From: Chryseobacterium sp. c4a
GTDB taxonomy: Bacteria; Bacteroidota; Bacteroidia; Flavobacteriales; Weeksellaceae
Assembly (NCBI RefSeq): GCF_009900745.1
Contig: NZ_WXVU01000006.1
Location: 62,001 to 126,000, forward strand
Reading direction: 5' to 3'
Length of the DNA stretch: 64,000 nucleotides
Shown here: piece after piece, positions 1 through 8,406 of the stretch
How the letters are laid out: each line of letters begins with the position of its first letter
How positions within the stretch are numbered: position 1 is the first letter of the stretch
Program-made: the position numbers and the translations under genes
Notes under the pieces: model-generated
Told to the model about the DNA's origin: nothing
What the model saw: the letters and a program-made list of their open reading frames with translations, nothing else
Database searches by the model: none

Positions 1-871
1 CAGTAGCCATATCAGCAAGCATGAAGTTGATCGCCTGGAATTCAGAGATTGATTTTCCAAACTGATGTCTTTCTTTAGCATATTTTAAAGCAGCCTTGTA
101 AGCACCTCTTGCTGTTCCTAGACTTAATGCAGCAATAGAAATTCTACCTCCGTCAAGGATTTTCATCGCTTGTTTGAAGCCTTCACCTACTTCTCCTAAA
201 CGGTGAGAATCCGGTACACGTACATTATCGAAAATCAATTCTGCAGTTTCAGAAGCACGCATTCCTAATTTATTTTCCTTTTTACCTGAAGTAAATCCAG
301 GCATTCCTTTTTCTAAAACAAAAGCTGTTGAGTTATTTTTAGCACCTTTTTCACCTGTTCTGGTCATTACTACTGCAATGTCCCCTGAAATAGCGTGAGT
401 AATAAAGTTTTTAGCTCCGCTAATGATCCACTCATCACCGTCTTTTACAGCAGTAGTAGACATCCCTCCTGAATCCGAACCCGTGTTGTGTTCAGTTAAT
501 CCCCAAGCTCCGATTACTTTTCCGGAAGCTAACTGAGGCAGCCATTTATGTCTCTGTTCTTCATTTCCAAACTCGTAAATATGATTGGTACAAAGAGAAT
601 TATGTGCTGCTACAGAAAGACCAATAGACGGGTCTACCTGAGAAATTTCATCAAGGATAGTAACATATTCGTGATAGCCTAAACCGGAACCTCCGTATTG
701 CTCAGGAACTACAATTCCCATAAAGCCCATTTCTCCTAATTGGTGGAATAAGTCTTTTGGAAAAGTCTGGCTCTCATCCCACTCCATAATATTCGGTCGG
801 ATATTCTTCTCTGCAAATTCTCTAGCTGTCTCCGCTATCATTTTGATGTTGTCAATTGTCTCTGTATTCAT
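1..871 (-). CDS. acyl-CoA dehydrogenase (5' part, runs off window)
   Basis: Flavoenzyme of the acyl-CoA dehydrogenase family, which oxidises acyl-CoA to trans-2-enoyl-CoA in fatty-acid or branched-chain amino-acid breakdown. The first 290 codons are inside the window. Reading the minus strand from the ATG at 871-869 gives an N-terminal helical domain, the PEQYGGSGLGYHEY segment, the FAD-contact stretch GAWGLTEHNTGSD and the middle-domain GAKNFITHA. It also gives RVPDSHRLGEVGEGF and GGRISIAALSLGTARGAY, all typical of the family. The C-terminal helical domain with the catalytic glutamate lies beyond position 1, so the substrate class cannot be read. A housekeeping -7 box sits 20 bases before the start, so the gene probably has its own promoter. 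Family assignment is firm. Confidence 0.93.
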   Translation of the reverse strand, partial: MNTETIDNIKMIAETAREFAEKNIRPNIMEWDESQTFPKDLFHQLGEMGFMGIVVPEQYGGSGLGYHEYVTILDEISQVDPSIGLSVAAHNSLCTNHIYEFGNEEQRHKWLPQLASGKVIGAWGLTEHNTGSDSGGMSTTAVKDGDEWIISGAKNFITHAISGDIAVVMTRTGEKGAKNNSTAFVLEKGMPGFTSGKKENKLGMRASETAELIFDNVRVPDSHRLGEVGEGFKQAMKILDGGRISIAALSLGTARGAYKAALKYAKERHQFGKSISEFQAINFMLADMAT

Positions 872-890
872 ATTGATAATAGTTAGTTCC

Positions 891-898
891 CAAAGATA
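891..898 (-). promoter_or_regulatory. -7 promoter element of the acyl-CoA dehydrogenase gene
   Basis: Read on the minus strand the sequence is TATCTTTG, an exact match to the Bacteroidota -7 consensus TAnnTTTG. Transcription would start near 885, about 14 bases before the ATG. I see no clear -33 TTTG at the right distance. Confidence 0.6.
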
Positions 899-1063
899 AC
901 CAAATTGACGGAATGCTAAAAAAAATTATCACATCCATAATATATATCATGTCAATATTTTAATTTCCAATTTTTTATATTTTAAGAATTAATGTATTCT
1001 TAATAAAATATTCAAAGTTTTACATATTTTATTTTACTAATTTAGTCGCCCAATTTTTAAGGC

Positions 1064-2992
1064 ATGAAAAAAATTCTACTTCCTATTATTTTGATTTCCA
1101 CATATATTTCTGCACAAATTCCTGCAGGATATTATGACGGAACAGAGGGACTCACAGGCTATGCCCTGAAAACTAAGATTCATGATATTATTTCTCAGAA
1201 AAATATCAGCTGGAATTATGATGGGCTTCAACTCTTCTATAAACAAACCGATCTGGATAAATATTATGATCATGATGCCAGTAATACAGAATATTTGCTG
1301 GATATTTATTCCGAAATTCCTACCGGAGCCGATGCTTATGAATATGTCATCACTCAGTTAGGCGGAGGAAGTGCTGAAGGTTCCGGATATAATAAGGAAC
1401 ATATGATGCCGCAGAGTACATTTACCACTATTTGGTACGAAGCAAATAAGAAGAAGACTATTAGTGATTATCCTATGTTTTCAGATTTGAATTTCATTAT
1501 ACCTGCTGATGCCAGAATCAATCAATTAAGAAACAATTATCCTTACGGTATAGCAGGTACTACTAATTATTATACTTTTACTAATACTTCGAAAATATCT
1601 AAGGCGGCCATTCCTAATTACCCTTATGTAGGAAGAGTGTATGAACCTATTGATGAATTTAAAGGAGATGTTGCGAGATCTTTATTGTATTTTGTTGTAA
1701 GATATGAAGGTAAATTAGGTTCGTTTAATACGGCATACAGTACATCTGCAAATATAAACCCTACAACAGATCAGTGTCCGCTTGACGGAACGGAAGAAAG
1801 AGCGATTGATCTTCCTTATGTTGAAATGCTGAAACAATGGAGTACTGCAGATCCGGTTTCACAAAGGGAAATTGACAGGAATAATGCAATATATGCAATA
1901 CAAAATAATAGGAACCCATTTATTGATCACCCGGAGTGGGTGAATATGATCTGGTCAGAAACTCCAGACGCTATAGCACCTTCGGCACCGGGATCATTAA
2001 CTTCAACTCAACAGAATGCCTATTTTGTTAATTTGAACTGGACAGCTTCACCGGAATCAGATGTTTTAGGTTACAGAATTTATATGAATGGTGGAGCTAC
2101 TCCTATTGCAACGACTAAAGGCACATCTATAAGTATAGATCACTTAGATCCGTCTACTACCTATACTTTTACGGTAAAAGCTTATGATAAAGGTTATCTT
2201 GAGTCTCCATTCAGCAATACAGTAACAGCTTCTACTGTTGCTTCAGACTCCTATGCTAAGGATCTTATCATTACAAAGTATATTTCAGGAACCAATAATC
2301 TGATTGTAAGTAATAATGCTCTCGAAATTACCAATAGAACGGGACATGAGGTGAATCTTAATAGTTATAGAATCAATATTCTGCTTAAGAATTCCCAAGG
2401 TAACTATTATCGTGCTGATACTTATGAACTGGAAGGAAAAGTAAGTAATAACGAAACTTTCGTTATTTTGAATCCTAAATCAACATTATCATGTTACAGC
2501 AACAGCCAGGCAAAATTTGTAACGGCTTCAGATCCTATGACTTTTCAAGGAGATAATTATGTGGAACTTGCCTATAACCAATTTGTTACCGTGGATGCTA
2601 TCGGAACAAAATACGTAGCTAACACCAATGGGAATGTTTCTTTATATAGAAAGAGCTCAATCTATCAGCCCAATAGCACATTTAGTATCGGGGAATGGGA
2701 TTCTTATCCATCTAACTATTGTCAAAACTTAGGAACGTTATCTACAAATGAGCTTATTGCAGCCAAGGATAAAAAATTAGGGATCTATCCAAATCCTGTA
2801 TATGATCGTCTTTTTGTAAATGGGGAAATTGAAAAGATCAAAACAGCACAGATCATTGATTTCTCAGGAAAAGTGATCCTCACAGAGAAAGATCCGTTCA
2901 GAAACAAGAAAGATATTTCTGTACAGGGAATTCCTACGGGAACTTATATTTTAAGACTGGATGAGTATACTCAACAGTTTATAAAAAAATAG
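1064..2992 (+). CDS. secreted endonuclease I family nuclease with FN3 domain and T9SS sorting tail
   Basis: Predicted extracellular DNase/RNase. Residues 1-18 form a signal peptide ending at ISA-Q. Residues about 20-300 are an endonuclease I domain: the motif NKEHMMPQSTF at 110-120 carries the His-Me finger catalytic histidine (H113), and downstream come SDYPMFSDLNFIIP and NRNPFIDHPEWVNMIW, both family hallmarks. A fibronectin type III domain follows at about 305-392, then a lamin-tail-like beta domain at about 397-555. Residues 570-642 are a type A T9SS C-terminal domain, starting at GIYPNPVYDRLFV and ending with GTYILRLDEYTQQFIKK, which directs export through the type IX system and removal or anchoring at the surface. 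A weak -7-like TAATTTAG at 1038-1045 precedes the ATG. The likely role is nucleic acid scavenging or biofilm DNA degradation; that role is inferred. Confidence 0.93.
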   Translation: MKKILLPIILISTYISAQIPAGYYDGTEGLTGYALKTKIHDIISQKNISWNYDGLQLFYKQTDLDKYYDHDASNTEYLLDIYSEIPTGADAYEYVITQLGGGSAEGSGYNKEHMMPQSTFTTIWYEANKKKTISDYPMFSDLNFIIPADARINQLRNNYPYGIAGTTNYYTFTNTSKISKAAIPNYPYVGRVYEPIDEFKGDVARSLLYFVVRYEGKLGSFNTAYSTSANINPTTDQCPLDGTEERAIDLPYVEMLKQWSTADPVSQREIDRNNAIYAIQNNRNPFIDHPEWVNMIWSETPDAIAPSAPGSLTSTQQNAYFVNLNWTASPESDVLGYRIYMNGGATPIATTKGTSISIDHLDPSTTYTFTVKAYDKGYLESPFSNTVTASTVASDSYAKDLIITKYISGTNNLIVSNNALEITNRTGHEVNLNSYRINILLKNSQGNYYRADTYELEGKVSNNETFVILNPKSTLSCYSNSQAKFVTASDPMTFQGDNYVELAYNQFVTVDAIGTKYVANTNGNVSLYRKSSIYQPNSTFSIGEWDSYPSNYCQNLGTLSTNELIAAKDKKLGIYPNPVYDRLFVNGEIEKIKTAQIIDFSGKVILTEKDPFRNKKDISVQGIPTGTYILRLDEYTQQFIKK

Positions 2993-3027
2993 TAAAAAAG
3001 GACATAACTCATATTTTAATGATAGCC

Positions 3028-3067
3028 AACCTAACAGGTTTCAAAAACCTGTTAGGTTTATTTTTTT
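3028..3067 (+). terminator. intrinsic terminator after the nuclease gene
   Basis: Arms AACCTAACAGGTTT at 3028-3041 and AAACCTGTTAGGTT at 3045-3058 pair perfectly around a very short loop and run into a T-rich tract to 3067. The nuclease gene stops at 2992. Confidence 0.8.
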
Positions 3068-3105
3068 AGAGATCATCGTCTTTAACCTAATAGGGTTTAA
3101 GGGTA

Positions 3106-3193
3106 TTAGCCCTGATAGGAGCGGTTACCCCACAGCAAGCAGCGGGATCGGAAGGGGCGAGGAGTATGAGCGGATAGCAGGAAACAGCTTCTG
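3106..3193. repeat. GC-rich intergenic element, probable dispersed flavobacterial repeat
   Basis: This stretch of about 88 bases is clearly more G+C-rich than the surrounding AT-rich spacer and has no reading frame of note. It begins TTAGCCCTGATAGGAGCGG and ends AGCGGATAGCAGGAAACAGC. From memory, similar boundary motifs flank a variable core in many Flavobacterium and Chryseobacterium intergenic spaces; I could not check this. The two ends form an imperfect inverted repeat. Only one copy is present in this window. Confidence 0.4.
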
Positions 3194-3323
3194 AAATAAA
3201 AAACAGTAAAAAAGTTGAGTTAATATTCAAATTCTCATGAAAATTTTCAATTTATTTTGTCTTTTTCTAATTTTTTAATTTTGCTTAAAGCGTTAAAAAC
3301 CTTATGGTTACTATATAATCGAT

Positions 3324-3404
3324 ATAAGCAGATTCGCTAATAATCAATATCTATAAGTGTTTGTGCTTATATTTTTTATTTATAAGTAATTATGCTTATA
3401 TTTG
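3324..3404 (+). promoter_or_regulatory. three phased inverted-repeat operators and the satD promoter
   Basis: Three 18-bp copies of an ATAAG-N8-CTTAT inverted repeat lie at 3324-3341 (ATAAGCAGATTCGCTAAT, degenerate right arm), 3353-3370 (ATAAGTGTTTGTGCTTAT) and 3382-3399 (ATAAGTAATTATGCTTAT). The spacing between copy starts is exactly 29 bp twice. The last copy overlaps the -7 element TATATTTG at 3397-3404, so a protein bound there should block transcription. The adjacent SatD protein carries a C-terminal HTH, which makes it the natural candidate repressor; that link is inferred. Confidence 0.75.
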
Positions 3405-3408
3405 CAGT

Positions 3409-4014
3409 ATGATAGCGGTCATTACTGGTGATATTATAAATTCACAGCATGCGGACACTGAAGTTTGGATTACCAAGCTTAAAAATCTTCTCGAAACCTG
3501 GGGAAGCGCTCCCGGCACATGGGAAATCTACAGGGGAGATGAGTTTCAGTTTAAATGTAGTATAGACTCTGTTTTTTGGCATTTTCTAGCCATAAAATCC
3601 CTTATTAAAAGCCAGGAAAACCTGGATGTAAGAATGGCTATAGGCATTGGTGAAGAAAGCTTTTCTTCTGAAAAGATCACCGAATCCAATGGTACGGCTT
3701 ATGTACATTCCGGAAGACTTCTGAATGATCTGAAGAATGATGGGCACACTGTTGCAATTAAAACGTCCAGCGATTCAGTAGACAGGGATCTTAATATTTT
3801 ATTGAAATGGTCGTCCAAAGATTTTGATAACTGGACGATGGCAACCTCAGAAATTATTCATGAGATGATCATGAATCAGGATATTACTCAGGAGGATCTT
3901 GCGAAAAGATTTGCTATATCACAGTCTTCTATCAGCCAGAGACTGAAACGAGCCAACTATGAGCTCATCGTGGAAACCAATCAGTATTTCAGAAAGAAAA
4001 TCTCAGAACTATAG
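3409..4014 (+). CDS. satD: SatD family protein, HTH at C-terminus
   Basis: SatD family protein of 201 residues, named after the Streptococcus mutans sat operon; its biochemical role is unknown. The start MIAVITGDIINS at 3409 was chosen because that motif is the conserved N-terminus of the family and because the -7 promoter box ends at 3404. The upstream in-frame extension would begin with TTG inside the operator array. The messenger would then be leaderless or nearly so. A helix-turn-helix lies near the C-terminus (ITQEDLAKRFAISQSSISQR), consistent with DNA binding, possibly to the three operator copies just upstream. The DUF3307 gene follows after 2 bases, so the two are cotranscribed. Together they form a small regulated module whose signal cannot be read from sequence. 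Confidence 0.8.
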   Translation: MIAVITGDIINSQHADTEVWITKLKNLLETWGSAPGTWEIYRGDEFQFKCSIDSVFWHFLAIKSLIKSQENLDVRMAIGIGEESFSSEKITESNGTAYVHSGRLLNDLKNDGHTVAIKTSSDSVDRDLNILLKWSSKDFDNWTMATSEIIHEMIMNQDITQEDLAKRFAISQSSISQRLKRANYELIVETNQYFRKKISEL

Positions 4015-4016
4015 GC

Positions 4017-4712
4017 ATGATCTTTATCAAACTCATATTGGCACATCTACTCGGAGATTTTATACTTCAGCCAAATTCATGGGTTGCTGATAAGGAGAAC
4101 TATAAACTAAAAAGTAAGTATTTATACTTTCATATTCTGATTCATACCGCTTTAAGTCTTATTTTTCTTTGGGATTTACGGCTTTGGTGGGTCTCTGTTT
4201 TGGTGGGAATTACCCATTTCTTTATTGATGCTGCTAAACTGAGTTTCCAGACTATAAAAACAAAAAAAGCATGGTTTTTCATCGATCAACTGCTGCATAT
4301 TATAGTGATTGCAGGAGTATCTTTTTATTTTGGTGAATTTCAATTCAGTTTTTTACAAAATCAGGAATTTTTAAAGATCATTATGGCTGCTTTGTTTCTA
4401 ACAACACCAGCTTCTATTTTTATCAAAATCCTTCTATCATCCTGGACACCTGCTCCGGAGGGTGCTAACTCTATTCAAACCGAATCTTTATCAAGTGCCG
4501 GAAAATATATCGGAATTTTAGAACGCCTGCTGGTGTTTACCTTTATTATGGTGAACCACTGGGAAGGCGTAGGTTTCATGGTGGCTGCCAAATCTGTTTT
4601 CAGGTTCAGCGACCTTGCACAGGCAAAACAGAGAAAACTTACAGAATATGTATTAATTGGTACACTGCTAAGTTTTGGACTGGCTGTCTTAACAGGAATA
4701 ATAATAAAATAA
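4017..4712 (+). CDS. DUF3307 integral membrane protein
   Basis: Polytopic inner membrane protein of 231 residues. It opens with [19 protein letters not shown], the family signature with conserved His and Asp inside the first membrane segment. It continues with about six hydrophobic segments (roughly residues 32-50, 54-72, 86-104, 118-140, 165-182 and 207-229). A second His/Asp pair occurs in [12 protein letters not shown]. The function of DUF3307 proteins is not established. It starts 2 bases after satD and shares its promoter, so it is the probable output of that SatD-regulated unit. The gene ends 32 bases before purC with no obvious terminator between, so some read-through into purC is possible. 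Confidence 0.8.
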   Translation: MIFIKLILAHLLGDFILQPNSWVADKENYKLKSKYLYFHILIHTALSLIFLWDLRLWWVSVLVGITHFFIDAAKLSFQTIKTKKAWFFIDQLLHIIVIAGVSFYFGEFQFSFLQNQEFLKIIMAALFLTTPASIFIKILLSSWTPAPEGANSIQTESLSSAGKYIGILERLLVFTFIMVNHWEGVGFMVAAKSVFRFSDLAQAKQRKLTEYVLIGTLLSFGLAVLTGIIIK

Positions 4713-4744
4713 ATAAATCTAACTACAATTTAGAAAGTAAAATT

Positions 4745-5467
4745 ATGAGTCAAAAGAAAGAAATGTTGTACGAGGGGAAAGCGAAACAAGTATTTGCTAC
4801 CGATAATCCAGATGAAGTAGTAGTACGTTTCAAAGACGATGCTACAGCATTTAACGCTCAAAAGAAAGGGCAGGTTGACCTGAAAGGGGAAATGAACAAC
4901 GCCATCACTACTCTTATTTTTGAATATTTAAATGAAAAAGGGATTAAAACTCATTTCATTAAAAAATTAGACGAAAGAGAGCAATTGGTAAAAAAAGTTT
5001 CTATCATTCCTTTAGAAATGGTCGTAAGAAACTACTCTGCAGGAAGTATGGCACAAAGATTAGGTGTTGAAGAAGGAATTAAATCTCCTGTAACCATCTT
5101 CGATATCTGCTATAAAAAAGACGAGTTAGGAGATCCGCTTATCAACGATCACCACGCAGTATTCTTAGGAGCTGCTACTTACGAAGAGCTTGATGAAATG
5201 TATGAATTATCTTCAGACATCAATGACATCCTTATTGAACTGTTTGATAAAATTAACATCATCCTTGTAGATTTCAAAATCGAATTAGGGAAAACTTCTT
5301 CAGGGGAGATCATCCTTGCAGACGAAATTTCTCCTGATACTTGCAGACTTTGGGATAAAGATACAATGAAGAAACTAGACAAAGACAGATTCAGAAGAGA
5401 CTTAGGAGAAGTAACGGAGGCGTATGTTGAAATCTACAACCGTCTTAAAAACCTTTTGGTAAAATAA
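4745..5467 (+). CDS. purC: phosphoribosylaminoimidazole-succinocarboxamide synthase
   Basis: SAICAR synthetase, the ATP-dependent purine biosynthesis step that condenses CAIR with aspartate in the cytoplasm. The 240 residues match the usual bacterial short form. Visible family features are [17 protein letters not shown] at the N-terminus (nucleotide-binding strand), [17 protein letters not shown] in the middle, and [20 protein letters not shown] followed by [11 protein letters not shown] near the C-terminus. The gene lies directly upstream of purF on the same strand with a 98-base AT-rich gap, so the two probably form a purine unit. I see no purine riboswitch or clear operator in front of it. 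The start ATG is supported by a typical N-terminus. Confidence 0.97.
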   Translation: MSQKKEMLYEGKAKQVFATDNPDEVVVRFKDDATAFNAQKKGQVDLKGEMNNAITTLIFEYLNEKGIKTHFIKKLDEREQLVKKVSIIPLEMVVRNYSAGSMAQRLGVEEGIKSPVTIFDICYKKDELGDPLINDHHAVFLGAATYEELDEMYELSSDINDILIELFDKINIILVDFKIELGKTSSGEIILADEISPDTCRLWDKDTMKKLDKDRFRRDLGEVTEAYVEIYNRLKNLLVK

Positions 5468-5565
5468 GATTTAATTTATTTAAAGATTGAATCATTTAAA
5501 AATTAAACTGTCAGTAATCTTTTAATCATTAAATTTTTTAATCTTTTAATTTAGAAAAAATAGAA

Positions 5566-7065
5566 ATGAAAAGTTTAGACATTCATAAAAGTGAATATTT
5601 AAAACAGTTTGAAAACCAGGTTTACGGAAGAAACCTTTTCAGAACTCAGGAGGAGGAAAGATTAGACGCTCCTAATGAGGAATGTGGAATCTTCGGACTC
5701 TATTCAGATAATGATCTGGATACGTTTTCTCTTTCACAGTTCGGGCTTTTTGCATTACAGCACAGAGGTCAGGAAGCTTGTGGTATTTCCGTTTTAAAAG
5801 ACGGTAAAATTACCAATATGAAAGATGAAGGATTGGTTTTAGACGTTTATAAAGACATTCAGGAACCTGAAACTTTTATGGGAAATTCTGCAATCGGTCA
5901 TACCCGTTATACCACTGCAGGAGATAAAAAGAAATATAACTTCCAGCCATTTTTCGCCAAAAACGAATATGACCAGATTATACTTTCTATAGCGCACAAC
6001 GGTAATCTTACCAATGCGAAAGAATTAAAAGCGGAGCTGGAAGCTGAAGGTGTAGTTTTCAGAGCAACTTCCGATTCTGAGGTGATCTTGAGATTGATCC
6101 AAAAAAATCTTGACCTTGGACTTCGCGGAGCGATCAAAGCTACCATGGAGAAAATTGAAGGCGCTTATTCCGTAGTAGGAATGACAAGAAATAAATTCTT
6201 TGCTTTCAGAGACTTCAACGGAATCCGTCCGCTGGTTTTAGGAGCTATTAATGAGAACTCTTATGTAGTAGCTTCCGAATCGGTAGCATTAGATGCTGTA
6301 GGAGCTCAGTATGTACGTGATATTCTTCCTGGAGAAATCATTTACACCAATGAAAACGAACCTGGAAAACTTCATTCTTATATGATGGATGAAGCCAAAG
6401 GAAAACAAAGAATCTGTTCTTTTGAATATATCTATTTCGCAAGACCTGACTCCACCTTAGAAAACATCAATGTGTATGAGATCAGAGAAAAATCAGGAGA
6501 AAAGATCTGGGAACAGGCACCTGTAGATGCAGACTTAGTTATTGGAGTTCCGGATTCAGGAGTTCCTGCTGCCATTGGATTCTCAAAAGCTTCAGGAATA
6601 CCTTTCCGCCCTGTTTTGATTAAAAACAGATACATCGGAAGAAGTTTCATCGTTCCTACACAAGAAATGAGAGAAAGGGTAGTAAACCTTAAACTGAATC
6701 CTATTATTTCAGAAATGAAAGACAAAAGAGTAGTAATCATTGATGACTCTATCGTTCGTGGAACAACCTCAAAGAGACTGGTTAAAATTCTAAAAGATGC
6801 AGGCGTAAAAGAGATTCATTTCAGAAGTGTTTCTCCACCAATCATTGCTCCATGTTATTTAGGAATTGATACTCCATCAAAAGATGATTTGATCTCAGCC
6901 AATATGACTACAGAAGAACTTAAAAACTATTTAGGAGTAGATTCTTTAGAGTTTTTAAGCATAGACAATCTGAAAGATATTTTAGGATCTTCTAACCATT
7001 GTTTCGGATGCTTTACAGAAGAATATCCGGTAGGAAAAGGAGAGGAGGTAGAACTATTTAATTAA
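5566..7065 (+). CDS. purF: amidophosphoribosyltransferase
   Basis: Glutamine PRPP amidotransferase, the committed first step of purine synthesis, making 5-phosphoribosylamine. The N-terminal nucleophile cysteine is C40 in NEECGIFGLYS, so a propeptide of 39 residues would be removed. A glutaminase domain extends to about residue 250, with HRGQEACGI and HNGNLTNA. The phosphoribosyltransferase domain has the PRPP loop VVIIDDSIVRGTTS. Four cysteines sit in the places used for the 4Fe-4S cluster of the Bacillus subtilis type: CSFEYIYFARPDS, IIAPCYLGID and HCFGCF. This points to the oxygen-sensitive iron-sulphur class rather than the E. coli class. It follows purC and ends at a strong terminator. 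Confidence 0.97.
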   Translation: MKSLDIHKSEYLKQFENQVYGRNLFRTQEEERLDAPNEECGIFGLYSDNDLDTFSLSQFGLFALQHRGQEACGISVLKDGKITNMKDEGLVLDVYKDIQEPETFMGNSAIGHTRYTTAGDKKKYNFQPFFAKNEYDQIILSIAHNGNLTNAKELKAELEAEGVVFRATSDSEVILRLIQKNLDLGLRGAIKATMEKIEGAYSVVGMTRNKFFAFRDFNGIRPLVLGAINENSYVVASESVALDAVGAQYVRDILPGEIIYTNENEPGKLHSYMMDEAKGKQRICSFEYIYFARPDSTLENINVYEIREKSGEKIWEQAPVDADLVIGVPDSGVPAAIGFSKASGIPFRPVLIKNRYIGRSFIVPTQEMRERVVNLKLNPIISEMKDKRVVIIDDSIVRGTTSKRLVKILKDAGVKEIHFRSVSPPIIAPCYLGIDTPSKDDLISANMTTEELKNYLGVDSLEFLSIDNLKDILGSSNHCFGCFTEEYPVGKGEEVELFN

Positions 7066-7086
7066 TATTTCTTCCTTAAAGATAGG

Positions 7087-7119
7087 GAGTCAGATAGTAA
7101 ATATCTGGCTCTTTTTTTT
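7087..7119 (+). terminator. intrinsic terminator after purF
   Basis: Arms GAGTCAGATA (7087-7096) and TATCTGGCTC (7102-7111) pair with one G-U, followed by eight T. It closes the purC-purF unit. Between here and 7304 I see only AT-rich spacer. Confidence 0.85.
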
Positions 7120-7303
7120 GTTATTGAATAGGCTCCTAGCTTTAATATGATGAAATGCAGTACAATCTTAATATTCCTGTATTCAGTGATGATCCGAGAA
7201 TATTTGAATAAGTATTTTCAAAAGGTTGAATGAGATTCTTCATTTCATTCTGTTTCATTCAAAATGATATATCATATTATAAAAGCTACTTCACCAAAAT
7301 ATA

Positions 7304-7334
7304 AATAGCCGGAAGAAATTCTTCCGGCTATTTT
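7304..7334 (-). terminator. terminator of the first barrel gene
   Basis: AATAGCCGGAAGAA (7304-7317) pairs with TTCTTCCGGCTATT (7319-7332). It lies 50 bases past the stop of the minus-strand barrel gene and has T-runs on both strands. Confidence 0.75.
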
Positions 7335-7383
7335 ATACAATGCACTTGCATGCATCTGGAGTTAAAAAATTGGTTAGTATGTA

Positions 7384-8073
7384 TTAGAACTTATAGTTCA
7401 GACCTAATTGGAATACTCTGTTGTTATTTTCAGCAGCAGTACTCATTTTATCGATCTTCGTTAAGCTATTAGTATATCTTGCACTGATTCCGATATTATT
7501 AGTGATATCATATCCTACACCAAGGGCTAAACCAAAGTTAAATTTATTGATCTCATCTTTGTTAATGTCTTCAGAGTGAGATTGGCTTACAGTAGTGGTA
7601 ACACCTCCTACAGTATTTTTAGTAGTTATGTCACCTTTCATTTTTCCATTGATGAAATAACTGAATTCAGGACCTGCTTCTACATAAAAATTATCCATAG
7701 GTCTCATCTGAATCATCAAAGGAACTGAAATATAGTTCAAGGTTACTTTATCCTGAACTGTTGTAGTTTTGTCATAAACCGTTTCAGAAGAGATGACATC
7801 TCTTGCTCCCATTTGATTATATAAAACCTCAGGTTGTAAGCTGAATTGCTTAGAGATTGGAATGTTCACAAAAGCACCAGCATGGAATCCTAATTTCTGG
7901 CTGTTCATTCCGAATTTCTGAGCGCTGAAATACGCTGAGTTTCCTCCGGCTTTAATACCAAATCTAATAGGTTGAGCGTCTTTTTTTAGAGGTGATGTAT
8001 TTACAGTTGTTGATTCCTGAGCAAATGCTAATGTACCCGCAGTTAATGCAAGTCCTAAAAATAACTTCTTCAT
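7384..8073 (-). CDS. PorT-family outer membrane beta-barrel protein, paralogue 1
   Basis: Predicted outer membrane barrel of 229 residues in the PorT/OMP_b-brl_2 family. Residues 1-18 are a signal peptide cut at AFA-Q. The mature part alternates short hydrophobic and aromatic strands and ends in phenylalanine (GLNYKF), the usual signal for Bam-mediated assembly. Family landmarks are PIRFGIKAGGNSAYFSA, GFHAGAFVNIPISKQFSLQP, PLMIQMRPMDNFYVEAGPEF and GVGYDITNNIGISARYT. It is the first of four tandem paralogues on this strand, each with its own terminator and a sigma-54-like promoter (here 8134-8150). Such small barrels often bind adhesins, lipids or solutes, but the ligand cannot be told from sequence. 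Confidence 0.88.
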   Translation of the reverse strand: MKKLFLGLALTAGTLAFAQESTTVNTSPLKKDAQPIRFGIKAGGNSAYFSAQKFGMNSQKLGFHAGAFVNIPISKQFSLQPEVLYNQMGARDVISSETVYDKTTTVQDKVTLNYISVPLMIQMRPMDNFYVEAGPEFSYFINGKMKGDITTKNTVGGVTTTVSQSHSEDINKDEINKFNFGLALGVGYDITNNIGISARYTNSLTKIDKMSTAAENNNRVFQLGLNYKF

Positions 8074-8133
8074 AATTTTTATTTTTTAATTTTTACTACT
8101 TGTGATGGTCTTTCAACCATTCGCGATTTATTT

Positions 8134-8150
8134 TGCAAAATGCTTGCCAA
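8134..8150 (-). promoter_or_regulatory. sigma-54-type -24/-12 promoter, barrel gene 1
   Basis: Minus-strand sequence TTGGCAAGCATTTTGCA has GG and GC separated by exactly 10 bases, matching the RpoN consensus TTGGCAC-N5-TTGCA. Transcription would start near 8124 and leave a leader of about 50 bases. No TAnnTTTG box is present in this spacer. The rest of the spacer (8151-8349) is AT-rich with no other feature seen. Confidence 0.7.
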
Positions 8151-8349
8151 ACTCAAAAAAACCAGACGTACAGGACTTTTTTAAAGGGTTTTTGATTAAA
8201 AAAAAGATCCATGAAGTCACGTTTTGTATAAAATATTTCAACATATATGGAATATTTATGATAAATTTTATGTTAATTTTATCACATATAAAAGGATCTG
8301 CTAATTATTAAAATTTGCTTAAAAAAATAACACAGATGTAAATAAGCAA

Positions 8350-8382
8350 AAATAAAAAGCCAGATGATAAAAACATCTGGCC
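8350..8382 (-). terminator. terminator of barrel gene 2
   Basis: GCCAGATG (8359-8366) pairs with CATCTGGC (8374-8381). On the minus strand the hairpin runs into a T-rich tract. It lies 25 bases after the stop of the gene ending at 8407. Confidence 0.75.
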
Positions 8383-8406
8383 AGTACATCGAAAAATAAT
8401 AAATTT

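Noticed and set aside
3361-3408. N-terminal extension of satD starting at TTG 3361
   Set aside because: It would be translated from inside the operator array and the promoter box; the family N-terminus MIAVITGD starts at 3409.
8102-8311. Plus-strand frame of 69 codons between two barrel genes
   Set aside because: It overlaps the sigma-54 promoter of barrel gene 1, is made of AT-rich spacer and shows no family features.
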